Part shown: one piece after another, positions 15,558 through 24,203 of the stretch
Numbering within the stretch: the stretch's first letter is position 1
How the letters are laid out: each line of letters starts with the position of its first letter
Assembly: GCA_937927945.1 (NCBI GenBank)
Contig: CALEYW010000009.1
Span: forward strand, 46,861 to 110,860
Length of the DNA stretch: 64,000 bases
Direction of reading: 5' to 3'
From: an uncultured candidate division WPS-2 bacterium
GTDB taxonomy: Bacteria > Vulcanimicrobiota > Vulcanimicrobiia > Vulcanimicrobiales > Vulcanimicrobiaceae
Translations under genes and position numbers: made by a program
Notes under the pieces: generated by a model
What the model was told of the DNA's origin: nothing
What the model saw: only the letters and a program-made list of their open reading frames with translations
Database searches by the model: none

Positions 15558-17615
15558 ATGACTATTGGGCGCGGCATCGGAACTCAGATCGCAACGGGTT
15601 TCGCGGTTCCTTTCCTGACGCTCGCCATAGCGACCGTCGCCATCCTCGTCGGCTTCGCGCAAACGAAGGCAGCCAAAGACAACCTCGCGATCACGGCCGA
15701 GGTCCGGGTGTTCGTCCGGGACATCAGCCTCCAAGCGGCGCAGCAGCGTGCCGCGGTCGCCCGGTTCGCCCTGACTCGGCGCCCGGCGGCGATCGCCGAC
15801 TATCACGACGCCAGCGTCCAGATCGATGCGGACACCAGCAGCGTCATCGAGGACATCGGCGTCGTCGACAGCCAGAAGGCCGCCGTCGCGACGATGTCGT
15901 CGCTCATCGGCGCGTTGGGCCGGCGCGATCAGCTCGTGATCGACGCCGCGGCGCACAATCCGCAGATCGTGATCGCCGCGTACGCCGGGGAGAAGAGCGC
16001 GGCGGCCGCGCCGATCGCGAAGCTCTTGGCGCAAAACGCCAGCGACGAAATTCAGCTCGGCTCGGTTCTCCAGCAGATGACCCAAGCCGCAACCGCGGCC
16101 GGGACGCGCGCCAACGGCGCCTTCGACAAACGCACGAGTACGATCGAAGCGCTCGTCATCGCGCTGGCGGTCGTGGCCTTGGTCGCCTCCACGATCGTCG
16201 CCCTCGTCCTCGCATCACGCATCCGGAAGCGACTGGGGCAGGTCGCCGGGCGACTCGACGCGATCGTTCGCGATGATTTTGCTCGGCTCGCGGCCGCGCT
16301 CGACCAGCTCGCGGAAGGTGACCTTCGTGTCGCCTTCCGCTCGGAGCGCGAAACGATCCGCGACGTGCGCCGCGACGAGATCGGCGCCGTCGTGCACGCG
16401 CACGACTCGCTGGTCGACGGCTTCGCGGTGATCGGTCAACGGCTGACCACCGCGGCCGAACGCCTCGGCGGTGCGATCGGGAGCGTCGCGCGCGCCTCGC
16501 GCAGCGTCGCCCTGGCGAGCGATCAGGCCTCCGCGTCGGCGGGACAGGCGTCGAACGCGGTCGAGGTGATCGCGCGCAGCGTCGATCGCGTCGCGAGCGG
16601 CGCGCGCGATCAGGCCGGCAAGATCGCGCAGGCCAGCGCCGCGATCGAGGAGCTGGCGCGCGCGTCGGACGCGATCGCCGAGGGTGCCAACGCGCAGTCG
16701 ACCGCGATCCAAGAGGCGGCGATCGCGATCGAGTCGCTCGACCGCGAAATCAGCGTGCTCTCCGATGCCGGTGAGTCCCTCGCGGGTGCGGCGCGCGGCG
16801 CGTCGAGCGAGGCCACGGCCGGTGAGAACGCCGTCGAGGCGACCCAACGCGCGATGCGCGAACTCGGTGAGGTTTCCAAACGCGCAGCGAACGCGATGAT
16901 CGCGCTCGAGGGTCGCTCGAACGACGTCGGCGTGATCGTTTCGACGATCGAGGAGATCGCCGATCAGACCAACCTGCTCGCGCTGAACGCCGCGATCGAG
17001 GCGGCGCGCGCGGGCGAGCACGGACGCGGCTTCGCAGTCGTCGCCGACGAGGTGCGCAAGCTCGCCGAACGCAGTGCCGTCGCGACGAAAGAAATCTCGG
17101 CCATTCTCTCCGCGATCCGCCGCGAGACGCTGACCGCGGCCGAGGCGATGCGCGGCTCGAGCGCCTCGATGTCCGACGGAATTTCGCTCTCCGAGCGCGC
17201 CTCCGCGGCACTCTCCGCCGTCGGCGAGGCGATTCGCACGACGACGCAGGTCGCCGACGATCTGGCGCGGCGCGCCGCGGCGATGCGCGTCGCCTCGACG
17301 ACGCTGACCGAGAACATCGCCAGCGTCGCAGCGGCGATCGGCGAGAACGCCGCCGCAGCCGGCGAGATGCGGTTGACGACGCAGAGCGTCACCGACGTGA
17401 TGGCACCGGTCGCCGCGACGGCCGAGGCGCAGTCGCATGCGTCCTCCGACGCCGCGCTCTCGACGAGCGAACTCGCCGCCGGCGTTCAGGAGATCGACGC
17501 CACCGCGAGCGCGCTTCGCGCGCAGACCGAAGCGCTCGACGCGCTCGTCGATCAGTTCCGCTTTGCCGAAGGACTCTCAGCGCCGGAACCGGCCCTGGCT
17601 CTCAGCGGCGGTTAG
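15558..17615 (+). CDS. Methyl-accepting chemotaxis protein
   Basis: A transmembrane chemoreceptor of 685 residues. Order: TM1 (about 12-35), a periplasmic four-helix-bundle/CHASE3-like sensor (to ~205), TM2 (VIALAVVALVASTIVALVLA), HAMP starting SRIRKRLGQVAGR, and the cytoplasmic coiled coil with the signalling hairpin IADQTNLLALNAAIEAARAG. ATG 15558 follows GAAGGA and starts just before TM1; an upstream in-frame start would overlap the transporter gene and has no ribosome site. There are no che genes nearby, so this is an orphan receptor. Ligand unknown. Confidence 0.92.
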   Translation: MTIGRGIGTQIATGFAVPFLTLAIATVAILVGFAQTKAAKDNLAITAEVRVFVRDISLQAAQQRAAVARFALTRRPAAIADYHDASVQIDADTSSVIEDIGVVDSQKAAVATMSSLIGALGRRDQLVIDAAAHNPQIVIAAYAGEKSAAAAPIAKLLAQNASDEIQLGSVLQQMTQAATAAGTRANGAFDKRTSTIEALVIALAVVALVASTIVALVLASRIRKRLGQVAGRLDAIVRDDFARLAAALDQLAEGDLRVAFRSERETIRDVRRDEIGAVVHAHDSLVDGFAVIGQRLTTAAERLGGAIGSVARASRSVALASDQASASAGQASNAVEVIARSVDRVASGARDQAGKIAQASAAIEELARASDAIAEGANAQSTAIQEAAIAIESLDREISVLSDAGESLAGAARGASSEATAGENAVEATQRAMRELGEVSKRAANAMIALEGRSNDVGVIVSTIEEIADQTNLLALNAAIEAARAGEHGRGFAVVADEVRKLAERSAVATKEISAILSAIRRETLTAAEAMRGSSASMSDGISLSERASAALSAVGEAIRTTTQVADDLARRAAAMRVASTTLTENIASVAAAIGENAAAAGEMRLTTQSVTDVMAPVAATAEAQSHASSDAALSTSELAAGVQEIDATASALRAQTEALDALVDQFRFAEGLSAPEPALALSGG

Positions 17616-17664
17616 CCCGCGATTTGACGCCGCGCGCCCTTCCGTGGTAGAAATGGCCCTACCA

Positions 17665-17742
17665 ATGTCTCGCTACGCGTCGTTCATTATCGCCGGCATC
17701 ATTATCGCGGTCCCTCCGGGCCGACGAGCTGCTGCGGCGTAG
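17665..17742 (+). CDS. ilvA leader peptide, Ile-rich (25 codons)
   Basis: Short frame MSRYASFIIAGIIIAVPPGR then RAAAA and a stop at 17740-17742; an ATG four codons upstream (17653) is also possible. Five of the eleven codons from Ser7 to Val17 are Ile (att, atc, atc, att, atc), followed by Val. It lies 24 nt before a perfect intrinsic terminator and 93 nt before ilvA. This is the plan of branched-chain amino-acid attenuators: ribosome stalling at Ile codons would favour read-through. I cannot fold the alternative antiterminator by hand; a bulged hairpin (GGCG/CGCC with ACGA/TCGT inside) covers the leader stop codon. Confidence 0.65.
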   Translation: MSRYASFIIAGIIIAVPPGRRAAAA

Positions 17743-17766
17743 ACGACGATCGTCGCCACGCACGAG

Positions 17767-17800
17767 CCTCTCGCCGGTAACGGCGAGGGGTTTTTTGTTT
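17767..17800 (+). terminator. Intrinsic terminator/attenuator before ilvA
   Basis: A 10-bp stem, CCTCTCGCCG (17767-17776) with CGGCGAGGGG (17781-17790), GTAA loop and then TTTTTTGTTT. One G-T pair, otherwise perfect. It sits between the Ile-rich leader peptide and ilvA, so it most likely acts as an attenuator and not only as the end of the chemoreceptor unit. Confidence 0.8.
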
Positions 17801-17835
17801 CACCGCGCACCGTCTCCTGAAAGGTCGTCGATTCC

Positions 17836-19053
17836 GTGACCACCGCCGAACTCTCCTCGGCCGACGTTCGTGCCGCTGCCGAGCGCATTCGATCGGGAAT
17901 CGTCCGCACGCCGACGACGCGTTCGCGCGTCCTTTCCACCGCAGCCGGGGCCGAGGTGTATCTCAAAGTGGAGACGCGGCAAACGACCGGTTCGTACAAG
18001 GAGCGCGGTGCGCTCAACGCGATGCTCGTGCTGAATTCGGAACGGCGCGCACGCGGCGTCGTCACGATGTCGGCCGGGAATCACGGCCAGGGCGTCGCGT
18101 ATCACGGCACGCGTTTGGGGCTGCGCACGGTCGTCGTCATGCCGCAGACGACGCCGTTCCTCAAGGTTCGCCGGACGCGGGATTTCGGTGCCGACGTCGT
18201 GCTGGTCGGCGAAACGTTCGACGATGCCGCCGCGCACGCGCGCGCGCTCGCCTCCGAGACCGGCGCGACCGTGGTTCATCCGTACGACGATGCCGACGTG
18301 ATCGCCGGTCAGGCGACGGCGACGTTGGAATTGCTCGAAGACGCCGGCGATCTCGACGTGGTGCTGGTTCCGGTCGGCGGCGGCGGGCTGATCTCGGGCG
18401 CCGTGCTGGCCGTCGAGGCGTTCGGTTCGCACGCCGAGATCATCGGCGTGCAGTCAGCGTTCTATCCGAGCGTGGCGGCGGCGATGGCCGGCGCCACGAT
18501 CGTGCCGGGTGGACCGACGATCGCCGAGGGTATCGCGGTGAAGCGGATCGGCGAGCTGCCGCAGCGGGTGATCCGCGACGCCGTTCGTGACGTCGTGCTC
18601 GTCTCGGAGCCGGCGATCGAGACCGCAATCGCCACACTGCTCGAAGAAGAGAAACTGGTCGTCGAAGGCGCCGGCGCCGTCGGCGTCGCCGCGCTGCAGA
18701 CCGATCCGGCACGCTTCGCCGGGAAACGCGTCGGGACGCTGCTGTGCGGCGGCAACATCGACCTCGGAACGCTCGCGTCGGTGATCGTGCGCCATCGCAT
18801 GCGATCGGGACGGGTCGTACGGATTCGCGTGCACATGGTCGACAAGCCGGGCGAACTCGCCGCGGTCGCGCTGGCGATCAGCGACGCGCGGGCGAACGTC
18901 CTCGACGTCGCCCACCACCGCGTCTTCGGCAGCATCTCCGCCAAGCACGCGGAGCTCGACGTCACCGTGGAAGTCGAGCGCCCCGAGGATTTGCCGGCCA
19001 TCATGGCCAGCATCGCCTCGCGCGGCTTCGAAGCCGAAGTCGTGCGCGAGTAG
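17836..19053 (+). CDS. ilvA: Threonine ammonia-lyase with ACT domain
   Basis: PLP enzyme of 405 residues converting threonine to 2-oxobutyrate, the first step of isoleucine synthesis. PLP-Lys in TTGSYKERGA, phosphate-binding VPVGGGGLISG, and a C-terminal ACT domain (about 325-405) beginning VRIRVHMVDKPGELAAVA, the form often allosterically inhibited by Ile. Start GTG 17836. The upstream Ile-rich leader and terminator indicate attenuation, which supports a biosynthetic role over a purely catabolic one. Its stop codon TAG abuts the CTA (stop) of the convergent secreted-protein gene, with no terminator visible between. Confidence 0.92.
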   Translation: MTTAELSSADVRAAAERIRSGIVRTPTTRSRVLSTAAGAEVYLKVETRQTTGSYKERGALNAMLVLNSERRARGVVTMSAGNHGQGVAYHGTRLGLRTVVVMPQTTPFLKVRRTRDFGADVVLVGETFDDAAAHARALASETGATVVHPYDDADVIAGQATATLELLEDAGDLDVVLVPVGGGGLISGAVLAVEAFGSHAEIIGVQSAFYPSVAAAMAGATIVPGGPTIAEGIAVKRIGELPQRVIRDAVRDVVLVSEPAIETAIATLLEEEKLVVEGAGAVGVAALQTDPARFAGKRVGTLLCGGNIDLGTLASVIVRHRMRSGRVVRIRVHMVDKPGELAAVALAISDARANVLDVAHHRVFGSISAKHAELDVTVEVERPEDLPAIMASIASRGFEAEVVRE

Positions 19054-20124
19054 CTACGGACGCGTCGTTGCGAACGCGACGACCGGACAGTTCACCACGA
19101 TCGGCGCGGCGCCGAACGGCTTGCCGTCGGGTGCGGTGACCAGCCCGGCTTTCGCCGCATCGTCGACGGCGTCGATGTCGCCGAGTCGATGCGCTTTGCC
19201 GCCCTTGAGCGCCGCAGCGGTCCAGGCCGCCGGCGAGACGTCCCACAGCGGCGAGTAGCCGCTCGGGCCGTTGTTCGCAGTGGGGAACGTCGCCTGGATG
19301 TTCAGCGGCGATCCGAGCGACGCCGCGTTCGCCGCCGACGCGTCGGCCGTCAGCTTGCCGGTGAGCGCCGCAAACGGGATTCCTTGCCCTTGCGCGCCGG
19401 TGTTGCCGTTGAAGAACACGTAGATCGGGATCGCCGCGCCGTGTCCCGCCTTCGCGAGATGCGGGGCATAGGTCGACCGCTCGATCGCCGCCGGGCCCGC
19501 ATCCGACGCGTCGGTGCTGATGTACGCGATCGGCCGGTTGTTGGTGAAGCCGCGCGCGAGCACCAGCGCGACGCGCGCACGCTTCGGATCGCTCGTGTCG
19601 ATCGCGACGACGCGGTCGAGCGTGTCGGTGTGGTGCGCGATGTCGGAGGGATGATCGCCGCTCGCGACGATCGGCGCGTTGTAGATTACGTTCGATCCTT
19701 TCTGATGAACGAACGGCGAGTAGTCGGCATCGCCGACGCTGCCGGGCTTCGCGACGGTCGGGGCGCCGTCGGCGCCGGCCGTCAGCACGCGCTCGGGCGC
19801 GAAATCCACGCCACCGGTAAAGGCGAACGACGAAGCGTCGCCGCTCACGACTTGGGCGCCGTCGCCGACCGAGGCGAGTGCCGGGGAATAGAGTAGGCCC
19901 TGCGCCTTCGCGACCGTTTGGTCGGAGACGTCGGTCTTCACGTACCACACGGTCTTGCCGCGGGCCGTGCCGCGATAGAGCGGGAGCGTTACGGTGTTCG
20001 CGGCGAGGTCGACGGCGAGCGCCGACGGGAGCACGACGTTCGCGCGCGGGAGCGGCGCGGCGGCGGCGGGGAGCGTCCCGGCCGCGAGGGTCGCGGCGAG
20101 GGAGAGGATCGTGAGACGATGCAT
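19054..20124 (-). CDS. Secreted protein of unknown function
   Basis: A 356-residue protein with a clear signal peptide (MHRLTILSLAATLAAGTLPA then AAA). The mature part is rich in Ala, Gly, Asp and Thr, with repeated short strands such as VDFAPERVLTAGADGAPTV, YSPFVHQKGSNVIYNAPIVA and GPSGYSPLWDVS. I do not recognise the family. A -10 hexamer TATCGT sits at 20134-20139 and a GTCAG-N4-CTTAC operator at 20162-20175, predicting control by one of the nearby Crp/Fnr proteins and a leader of only about 3 nt. It follows the Crp/Fnr gene on the same strand but seems to have its own promoter. Confidence 0.8.
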   Translation of the reverse strand: MHRLTILSLAATLAAGTLPAAAAPLPRANVVLPSALAVDLAANTVTLPLYRGTARGKTVWYVKTDVSDQTVAKAQGLLYSPALASVGDGAQVVSGDASSFAFTGGVDFAPERVLTAGADGAPTVAKPGSVGDADYSPFVHQKGSNVIYNAPIVASGDHPSDIAHHTDTLDRVVAIDTSDPKRARVALVLARGFTNNRPIAYISTDASDAGPAAIERSTYAPHLAKAGHGAAIPIYVFFNGNTGAQGQGIPFAALTGKLTADASAANAASLGSPLNIQATFPTANNGPSGYSPLWDVSPAAWTAAALKGGKAHRLGDIDAVDDAAKAGLVTAPDGKPFGAAPIVVNCPVVAFATTRP

Positions 20125-20133
20125 AGCCTGCTC

Positions 20134-20175
20134 ACGATAGGCCCGGCGCGACGGGCGCGCCGTCAGCCGCCTTAC
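20134..20175 (-). promoter_or_regulatory. Crp/Fnr-type operator and -10 for secreted-protein gene
   Basis: GTCAG-CCGC-CTTAC at 20162-20175 (one mismatch from the perfect GTAAG-N4-CTTAC), centre 20168.5, overlapping the stop codon of the Crp/Fnr gene. On the minus strand the hexamer TATCGT ends at 20134. Centre to hexamer end is 34.5 bp, identical to the two other sites (25200-25213, 27997-28010). If transcription starts 7 nt past the hexamer, the site is centred at -41.5. Confidence 0.6.
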
Positions 20176-20852
20176 GTTTTCGCGCTTGCGGTCAGCGGCA
20201 GGACGACGAAGTGGCCGTCGAGCAAGAGCCGGCCCGCTTTGACGAGGTTCGACATCTCGAGCGAGACGGTTTCGCGGGTACTGCCGATCAGCGAGGCGAT
20301 TTGCGCGTGCGTGAGCCGGACGTCGACCCGCGTCCCCGACGCCACCGGCACGCCGTGGTCGTCGGCCATGCGCTCGAACAGGCGGACGAGCCGGTCGGGT
20401 ACCTTCAGCGACGAGATCTCCTCGACGGCGGTGAGCGCGTCGTCGCGCTGCTCCTGCAGATACTTCGCAATGTTGAGTGCGACGAGCGGGTTGCGCGACA
20501 TGATCCCGTAGAGGTCTTGCATGCGCGACATGCAGAGGTAGGAATCTTCGAGGCACGCCGCCTGCGTCGTGCGCAGCACGTCCGGCGCGAACACGACTTC
20601 CTCACCGAAGAGGTCACCCGCGCCGAGCACGGCCATCGTGATGTCTTTGCCATCCTCCGTCGTTCGGCTGATCCGGACTTTGCCGCGCTTGATGAGATAG
20701 ACCATGCGGGCCTCGTCGCCTTGTTCGAACAGCACCGTGCGCTTGCGGAACGTACGCTGCACGAAGAGCTGCGAGCACCCGCTGACGACGTCGTCGCTGA
20801 TGCGGTCGAACAACCGATTGCGCTTGAGGTACCACACCGCGTTCTCGAGCAT
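20172..20852 (-). CDS. Crp/Fnr-family transcription regulator (copy 1)
   Basis: 226 residues: cyclic-nucleotide-type beta-barrel (about 15-120, with VLGAGDLFGEEVVF), a long dimer helix, and a C-terminal winged helix with LTHAQIASLIGSTRETVSLE. No N-terminal Cys cluster of FNR type is seen, so an oxygen-sensing cluster is unlikely. In the recognition helix the RE pair that CRP uses is present, but the position of CRP Arg185 is Leu, fitting a different half-site. The helix is the same as in copy 2 (27228-27962), so both may bind GTAAG-N4-CTTAC. The start is 2 nt after the HAD-like gene, as the last gene of an operon headed by the glucose-dehydrogenase-like gene. Confidence 0.9.
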   Translation of the reverse strand: MLENAVWYLKRNRLFDRISDDVVSGCSQLFVQRTFRKRTVLFEQGDEARMVYLIKRGKVRISRTTEDGKDITMAVLGAGDLFGEEVVFAPDVLRTTQAACLEDSYLCMSRMQDLYGIMSRNPLVALNIAKYLQEQRDDALTAVEEISSLKVPDRLVRLFERMADDHGVPVASGTRVDVRLTHAQIASLIGSTRETVSLEMSNLVKAGRLLLDGHFVVLPLTASAKT

Positions 20853-20854
20853 CG

Positions 20855-21427
20855 TCAGCTCCAATCCAGCACGGTGCGCATGAGGTAGCGCATGTTCAGC
20901 GCGGAGCGCGTGTAGGGCCCGCGCAGCAGATCGAGCACGTCGCCGATCGCGGCGACGCGGCGAAGGCCGCGCGCGTCCGGCTCCGGCGGATCCGTCGCGG
21001 CCGCGTCGATGAAGACGCCTTGCACGCCGGCGCTGCAGGCCGCGCGCGCGTCGGCTTCGGCCCGGCCCGTCACGTACCACACGCACTCCGCGGGCAGTGC
21101 GAAGTCCGCACAGAGCGCGGCGAACGCCGACGGCGCAGGAATACCGTCCGGATGCTCGCCGACGACGACCGGCCCCGCAAACCACACCAGCTCCGCGGTG
21201 CGCCGCGCGGCATCGGCCGGCCCCGGCGCGAGGACCGCGAGCGGAACGGCGAGCGCTTCCAGCTCGCGCACGACGCGCAAGGCTCCCGGCCGCGGCGCGA
21301 TACGCTGCGCCTCGACCGCCCGCAGGGCGTCGAGCCCCGCTTCCTGGGCGAAGCGCAAGGCGACCGGGTCGACGGATTCCGTCGCCGCCGCCAGCGTGTC
21401 GTCCAGGGCGAAGGCTACCGCAAGCAC
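20855..21427 (-). CDS. HAD-like protein lacking the nucleophilic Asp
   Basis: About 190 residues with HAD-hydrolase layout: motif I region AFALDDTL, a cap of helices, VPLAVLAPGPA around motif II, and a late WYVTGRAEADARAACSAGV and GVFIDA, like the end of phosphoglycolate-phosphatase relatives. In active members motif I is DxDxT; here the first, nucleophilic Asp is Ala, so phosphatase activity is doubtful. GTG 21427 follows GAGGA at 5 nt spacing and is preferred; a TTG at 21442 is also possible. It lies between GH63 and the Crp/Fnr gene and may act as a binding or regulatory protein. Confidence 0.65.
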   Translation of the reverse strand: MLAVAFALDDTLAAATESVDPVALRFAQEAGLDALRAVEAQRIAPRPGALRVVRELEALAVPLAVLAPGPADAARRTAELVWFAGPVVVGEHPDGIPAPSAFAALCADFALPAECVWYVTGRAEADARAACSAGVQGVFIDAAATDPPEPDARGLRRVAAIGDVLDLLRGPYTRSALNMRYLMRTVLDWS

Positions 21428-21494
21428 CGCGTTCCTCAGCAAGTTCCGGGGCCGGACTGCTACGCGCGAAAAGGACGCTTACCCTGGTACTACG

Positions 21495-24203
21495 TCACAC
21501 GATCATGCTTGCGGCGGGGACGGGCTCGGCTTCGCCGGCGAGCGGTGATTTCTCGGTACCGCAATACTCGGCGCACTGCTGCAACAGCTTCGCGACCAGA
21601 CCCGTCCAGCCGGTTTGGTGACTGGCGCCGATCCCGGCGCCGTTGTCGCCGTGGAAGTATTCGTAGAAGAGGACGTGGTCGCGCCAGTGCGGGTCGTCCT
21701 GGAACGTCGCGGTGCCGCCGTACACCGGGCGGCGGCCGTCCTCACCGCGAGTGAAAATCGAGATCAAGCGGTGCGAGATCTCGGTCGCGGCATCCCACAA
21801 GCTGCCGTCCGAGCCGTCGGGCAGCCGCATGCGGAAGTCGTCCCCGAAATAGTGGTGGTATTTCTGCAGCGCCTCGACCAGCAGGTAGTTGATCGGAAAC
21901 CAGACCGGCCCGCGCCAGTTGGAGTTGCCGCCGAACAGCCCGCTCGACGACTCGGCGGGCTCGTACCTCACGCCGTGCGCGACGCCGTCGACGTCCATCG
22001 CGAACGGATGGTCAGCATGGTAGCGCGAGATCGCGCGAATCCCGTGATCGCCGAGGAACTCCGCCGGATCGAGCATCTTCTCCAGCACGCGGCGCAGCCG
22101 GTCGGGCCAGACGATCGCAAGCATGCGACGCTCCTGTAAACCTTCGGTGCGCATGCAGGCGACCGAGGCTTTGAACTCCGGCCGGTTGTCGATGAACCAC
22201 TCCAGGCGCTGCGCGAAGTCGGGCAGCGCGGCGAGCATCTCGGGCTCGATGATTTCGACGGCGAGCAGCGGGATCAAGCCGACGAGGCTGCGCAGCCGCA
22301 TCGGCACCTTCGCATCGCTGGGCAGGTGCAGGACGTCGTAGTAGAAGCCGTCCTCCTCGTGCCACAAGCCGCGCCCGTCGAATTCGTTCATCGCGTACGC
22401 GATGCGCAGGAAGTGCTCGAAGAATTTCGAGGCGATGTCTTCGTACGCGCGGTTGTGCTGGGCGAGCTCGAGCGCGATCGCCAGCATGTTGAGCGCGTAG
22501 ACGCCCATCCAGCTCGTGCCGTCGGATTGGTCGATGTGCCCGCCGGTCGGCAGCGCCGCGCTGCGATCGAAGATCCCGATGTTGTCGAGACCGAGAAAGC
22601 CGCCCTGGAAGACGTTGCGGCCGGAGCGGTCCTTGCGGTTGACCCACCAGGTGAAGTTGAGCAGCAGCTTCTGGAAGACGCGTTCGAGGAAAGCGATATC
22701 TTTGGTGCCGTTGCGCTTTTCGTCGATCTTGTAGACGCGCAACGCCGCCCACGCGTGAACCGGTGGGTTCACGTCGTCGAACGCCCACTCGTACGCCGGC
22801 AGCTGGCCGTTGGGGTGCATGAACCACTCGCGCGTGAGCTGCAGCAGCTGCCGCTTGGCGAAGCCGGCGTCGACGAGCGCGAGGGGAATCACGTGGAACG
22901 CGAGATCCCAGGCCGCGAACCACGGGTATTCCCACGTGTCGGGCATCGAGAGTATCTCGTCGCTGTACACGTGCCGCCAGTCGCGATTGCGGCCGAAGCG
23001 ATGGCCGGACGGCGGTGGAGGACCCGCCGCGTCGCCGTCGAGCCAGTCGCGCACGACGTAGTGATACCACTGTTTCGACCAGAGCATCCCCGCGAACGCC
23101 TGGCGCTGAACCGAGCGTCCGTCGTCCGAGAGCGGATATGGCGTCAGCTCGGCGTAGAACGTATCCGTTTCGGCACAACGGCGCGCGAACGTCGCATCGA
23201 ACTCGACGCCGAACGGATCGGACATCGATTCGCGGTCGTTCAGACGCACGCGAATCGTATGGCAGCCGCCGGGCGGGATCGTGGCGCTCCAGCGCGCGGC
23301 GACCTTCGTCCCCGCGCCGGCCGAATTGACCGCGCCGATCTCGCCGCGCACCACGTACGCGTCGATGCCGTCCTTCACGAACGGCGACTCGCTCGGCATG
23401 CCGTACAGCCGCTCGCGATTCGTCTCGTTCTCGGTGAAGAGCAGCTCGTCCGGCGCTTGCGCATAGAGCCGGCGTACGCCGAGCATCACGTGCTCGGCAG
23501 CGACGGCCGCGATGCCGTCGGAGCGCCGTTCGCGCCGCAGAATCGGTTTCGGCGTGCCCGGTGTCCACGACCACGTGTTGCGAAACCAGAGCGTCGGCAG
23601 CAGGTCGAGCCGAGCGGGATCCGGTCCGCGGTTGTGCGCGGTGACCCGCAGCAAGATGTCGTCCGGCGTCGCCTTGGCGTATTCGATTTCGACGTCGAAG
23701 TAGCGGCTCTCGTCGAACGCGCCGGTGTCGATCAGTTCGAACTCGGGCTCGCTCCGTCCGCGGCGCGCGTTTTCCTCGACCAAGCGCGCGTACGGAAACG
23801 CCGTCTGCGGATACTTGTAGAGCATTCGCATGTAGGCATGCGACGGCACGTTGTCTTGGTAGAAATAGTACTCCTTGACGTCCTCGCCGTGATTGCCTTG
23901 CGGTCCGGCGAGGCCGAACAGCCGCTCCTTGAGGATCGGATCGTTGCCGTTCCAGAGCCCGAGCGCAAGACACAGCCGCTGATGGTTGTCGGAGATGCCG
24001 CCGATTCCGTCTTCGCCCCAGCGATACGCGCGCGAGCGCGCGTGATCGTGCGGAAGGTCGTCCCAGGCGGCGCCGCCCGCGCTGTAGTCTTCGCGCACCG
24101 TACCCCATTGCCGTTCGGCGAGATACGGCCCCCAGTGCGCCCAATGCGCGGCGCGGCCGTCTTGGGCGGCGATGCGCTCGCGCTCCGCGTTCGTCGCCGT
24201 CAT
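21495..24203 (-). CDS. GH63-family glycoside hydrolase (glucosidase)
   Basis: A 902-residue protein of the large bacterial GH63/MGH1-like glucosidase group. N-terminal part about 1-370 is beta-rich (ERQWGTVREDYSAGGAAWDD, DNHQRLCLALGLWNG); the C-terminal (alpha/alpha)6 domain carries AWDLAFHVIPLALVDAGFAK, GQLPAYEWAFDDVNPPVHAW, SDGTSWMGVYALNML and FHGDNGAGIGASHQTGWTG. The Asp in the AWDLAF/DVNPP region and a late acidic residue fit the general-acid/base pair known in the family. No signal peptide, so probably cytoplasmic, acting on trehalose-like or glucosylglycerate-like glucosides. The ATG overlaps the stop of the preceding dehydrogenase gene (ATGA). Confidence 0.88.
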   Translation of the reverse strand: MTATNAERERIAAQDGRAAHWAHWGPYLAERQWGTVREDYSAGGAAWDDLPHDHARSRAYRWGEDGIGGISDNHQRLCLALGLWNGNDPILKERLFGLAGPQGNHGEDVKEYYFYQDNVPSHAYMRMLYKYPQTAFPYARLVEENARRGRSEPEFELIDTGAFDESRYFDVEIEYAKATPDDILLRVTAHNRGPDPARLDLLPTLWFRNTWSWTPGTPKPILRRERRSDGIAAVAAEHVMLGVRRLYAQAPDELLFTENETNRERLYGMPSESPFVKDGIDAYVVRGEIGAVNSAGAGTKVAARWSATIPPGGCHTIRVRLNDRESMSDPFGVEFDATFARRCAETDTFYAELTPYPLSDDGRSVQRQAFAGMLWSKQWYHYVVRDWLDGDAAGPPPPSGHRFGRNRDWRHVYSDEILSMPDTWEYPWFAAWDLAFHVIPLALVDAGFAKRQLLQLTREWFMHPNGQLPAYEWAFDDVNPPVHAWAALRVYKIDEKRNGTKDIAFLERVFQKLLLNFTWWVNRKDRSGRNVFQGGFLGLDNIGIFDRSAALPTGGHIDQSDGTSWMGVYALNMLAIALELAQHNRAYEDIASKFFEHFLRIAYAMNEFDGRGLWHEEDGFYYDVLHLPSDAKVPMRLRSLVGLIPLLAVEIIEPEMLAALPDFAQRLEWFIDNRPEFKASVACMRTEGLQERRMLAIVWPDRLRRVLEKMLDPAEFLGDHGIRAISRYHADHPFAMDVDGVAHGVRYEPAESSSGLFGGNSNWRGPVWFPINYLLVEALQKYHHYFGDDFRMRLPDGSDGSLWDAATEISHRLISIFTRGEDGRRPVYGGTATFQDDPHWRDHVLFYEYFHGDNGAGIGASHQTGWTGLVAKLLQQCAEYCGTEKSPLAGEAEPVPAASMIV

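Noticed and set aside
21469..21482. AAAAG-GACG-CTTAC as a fourth Crp/Fnr operator before the HAD-like gene
   Set aside because: Two of five bases of one half differ, and no TANNNT hexamer lies at the fixed spacing; it is in the middle of an operon.
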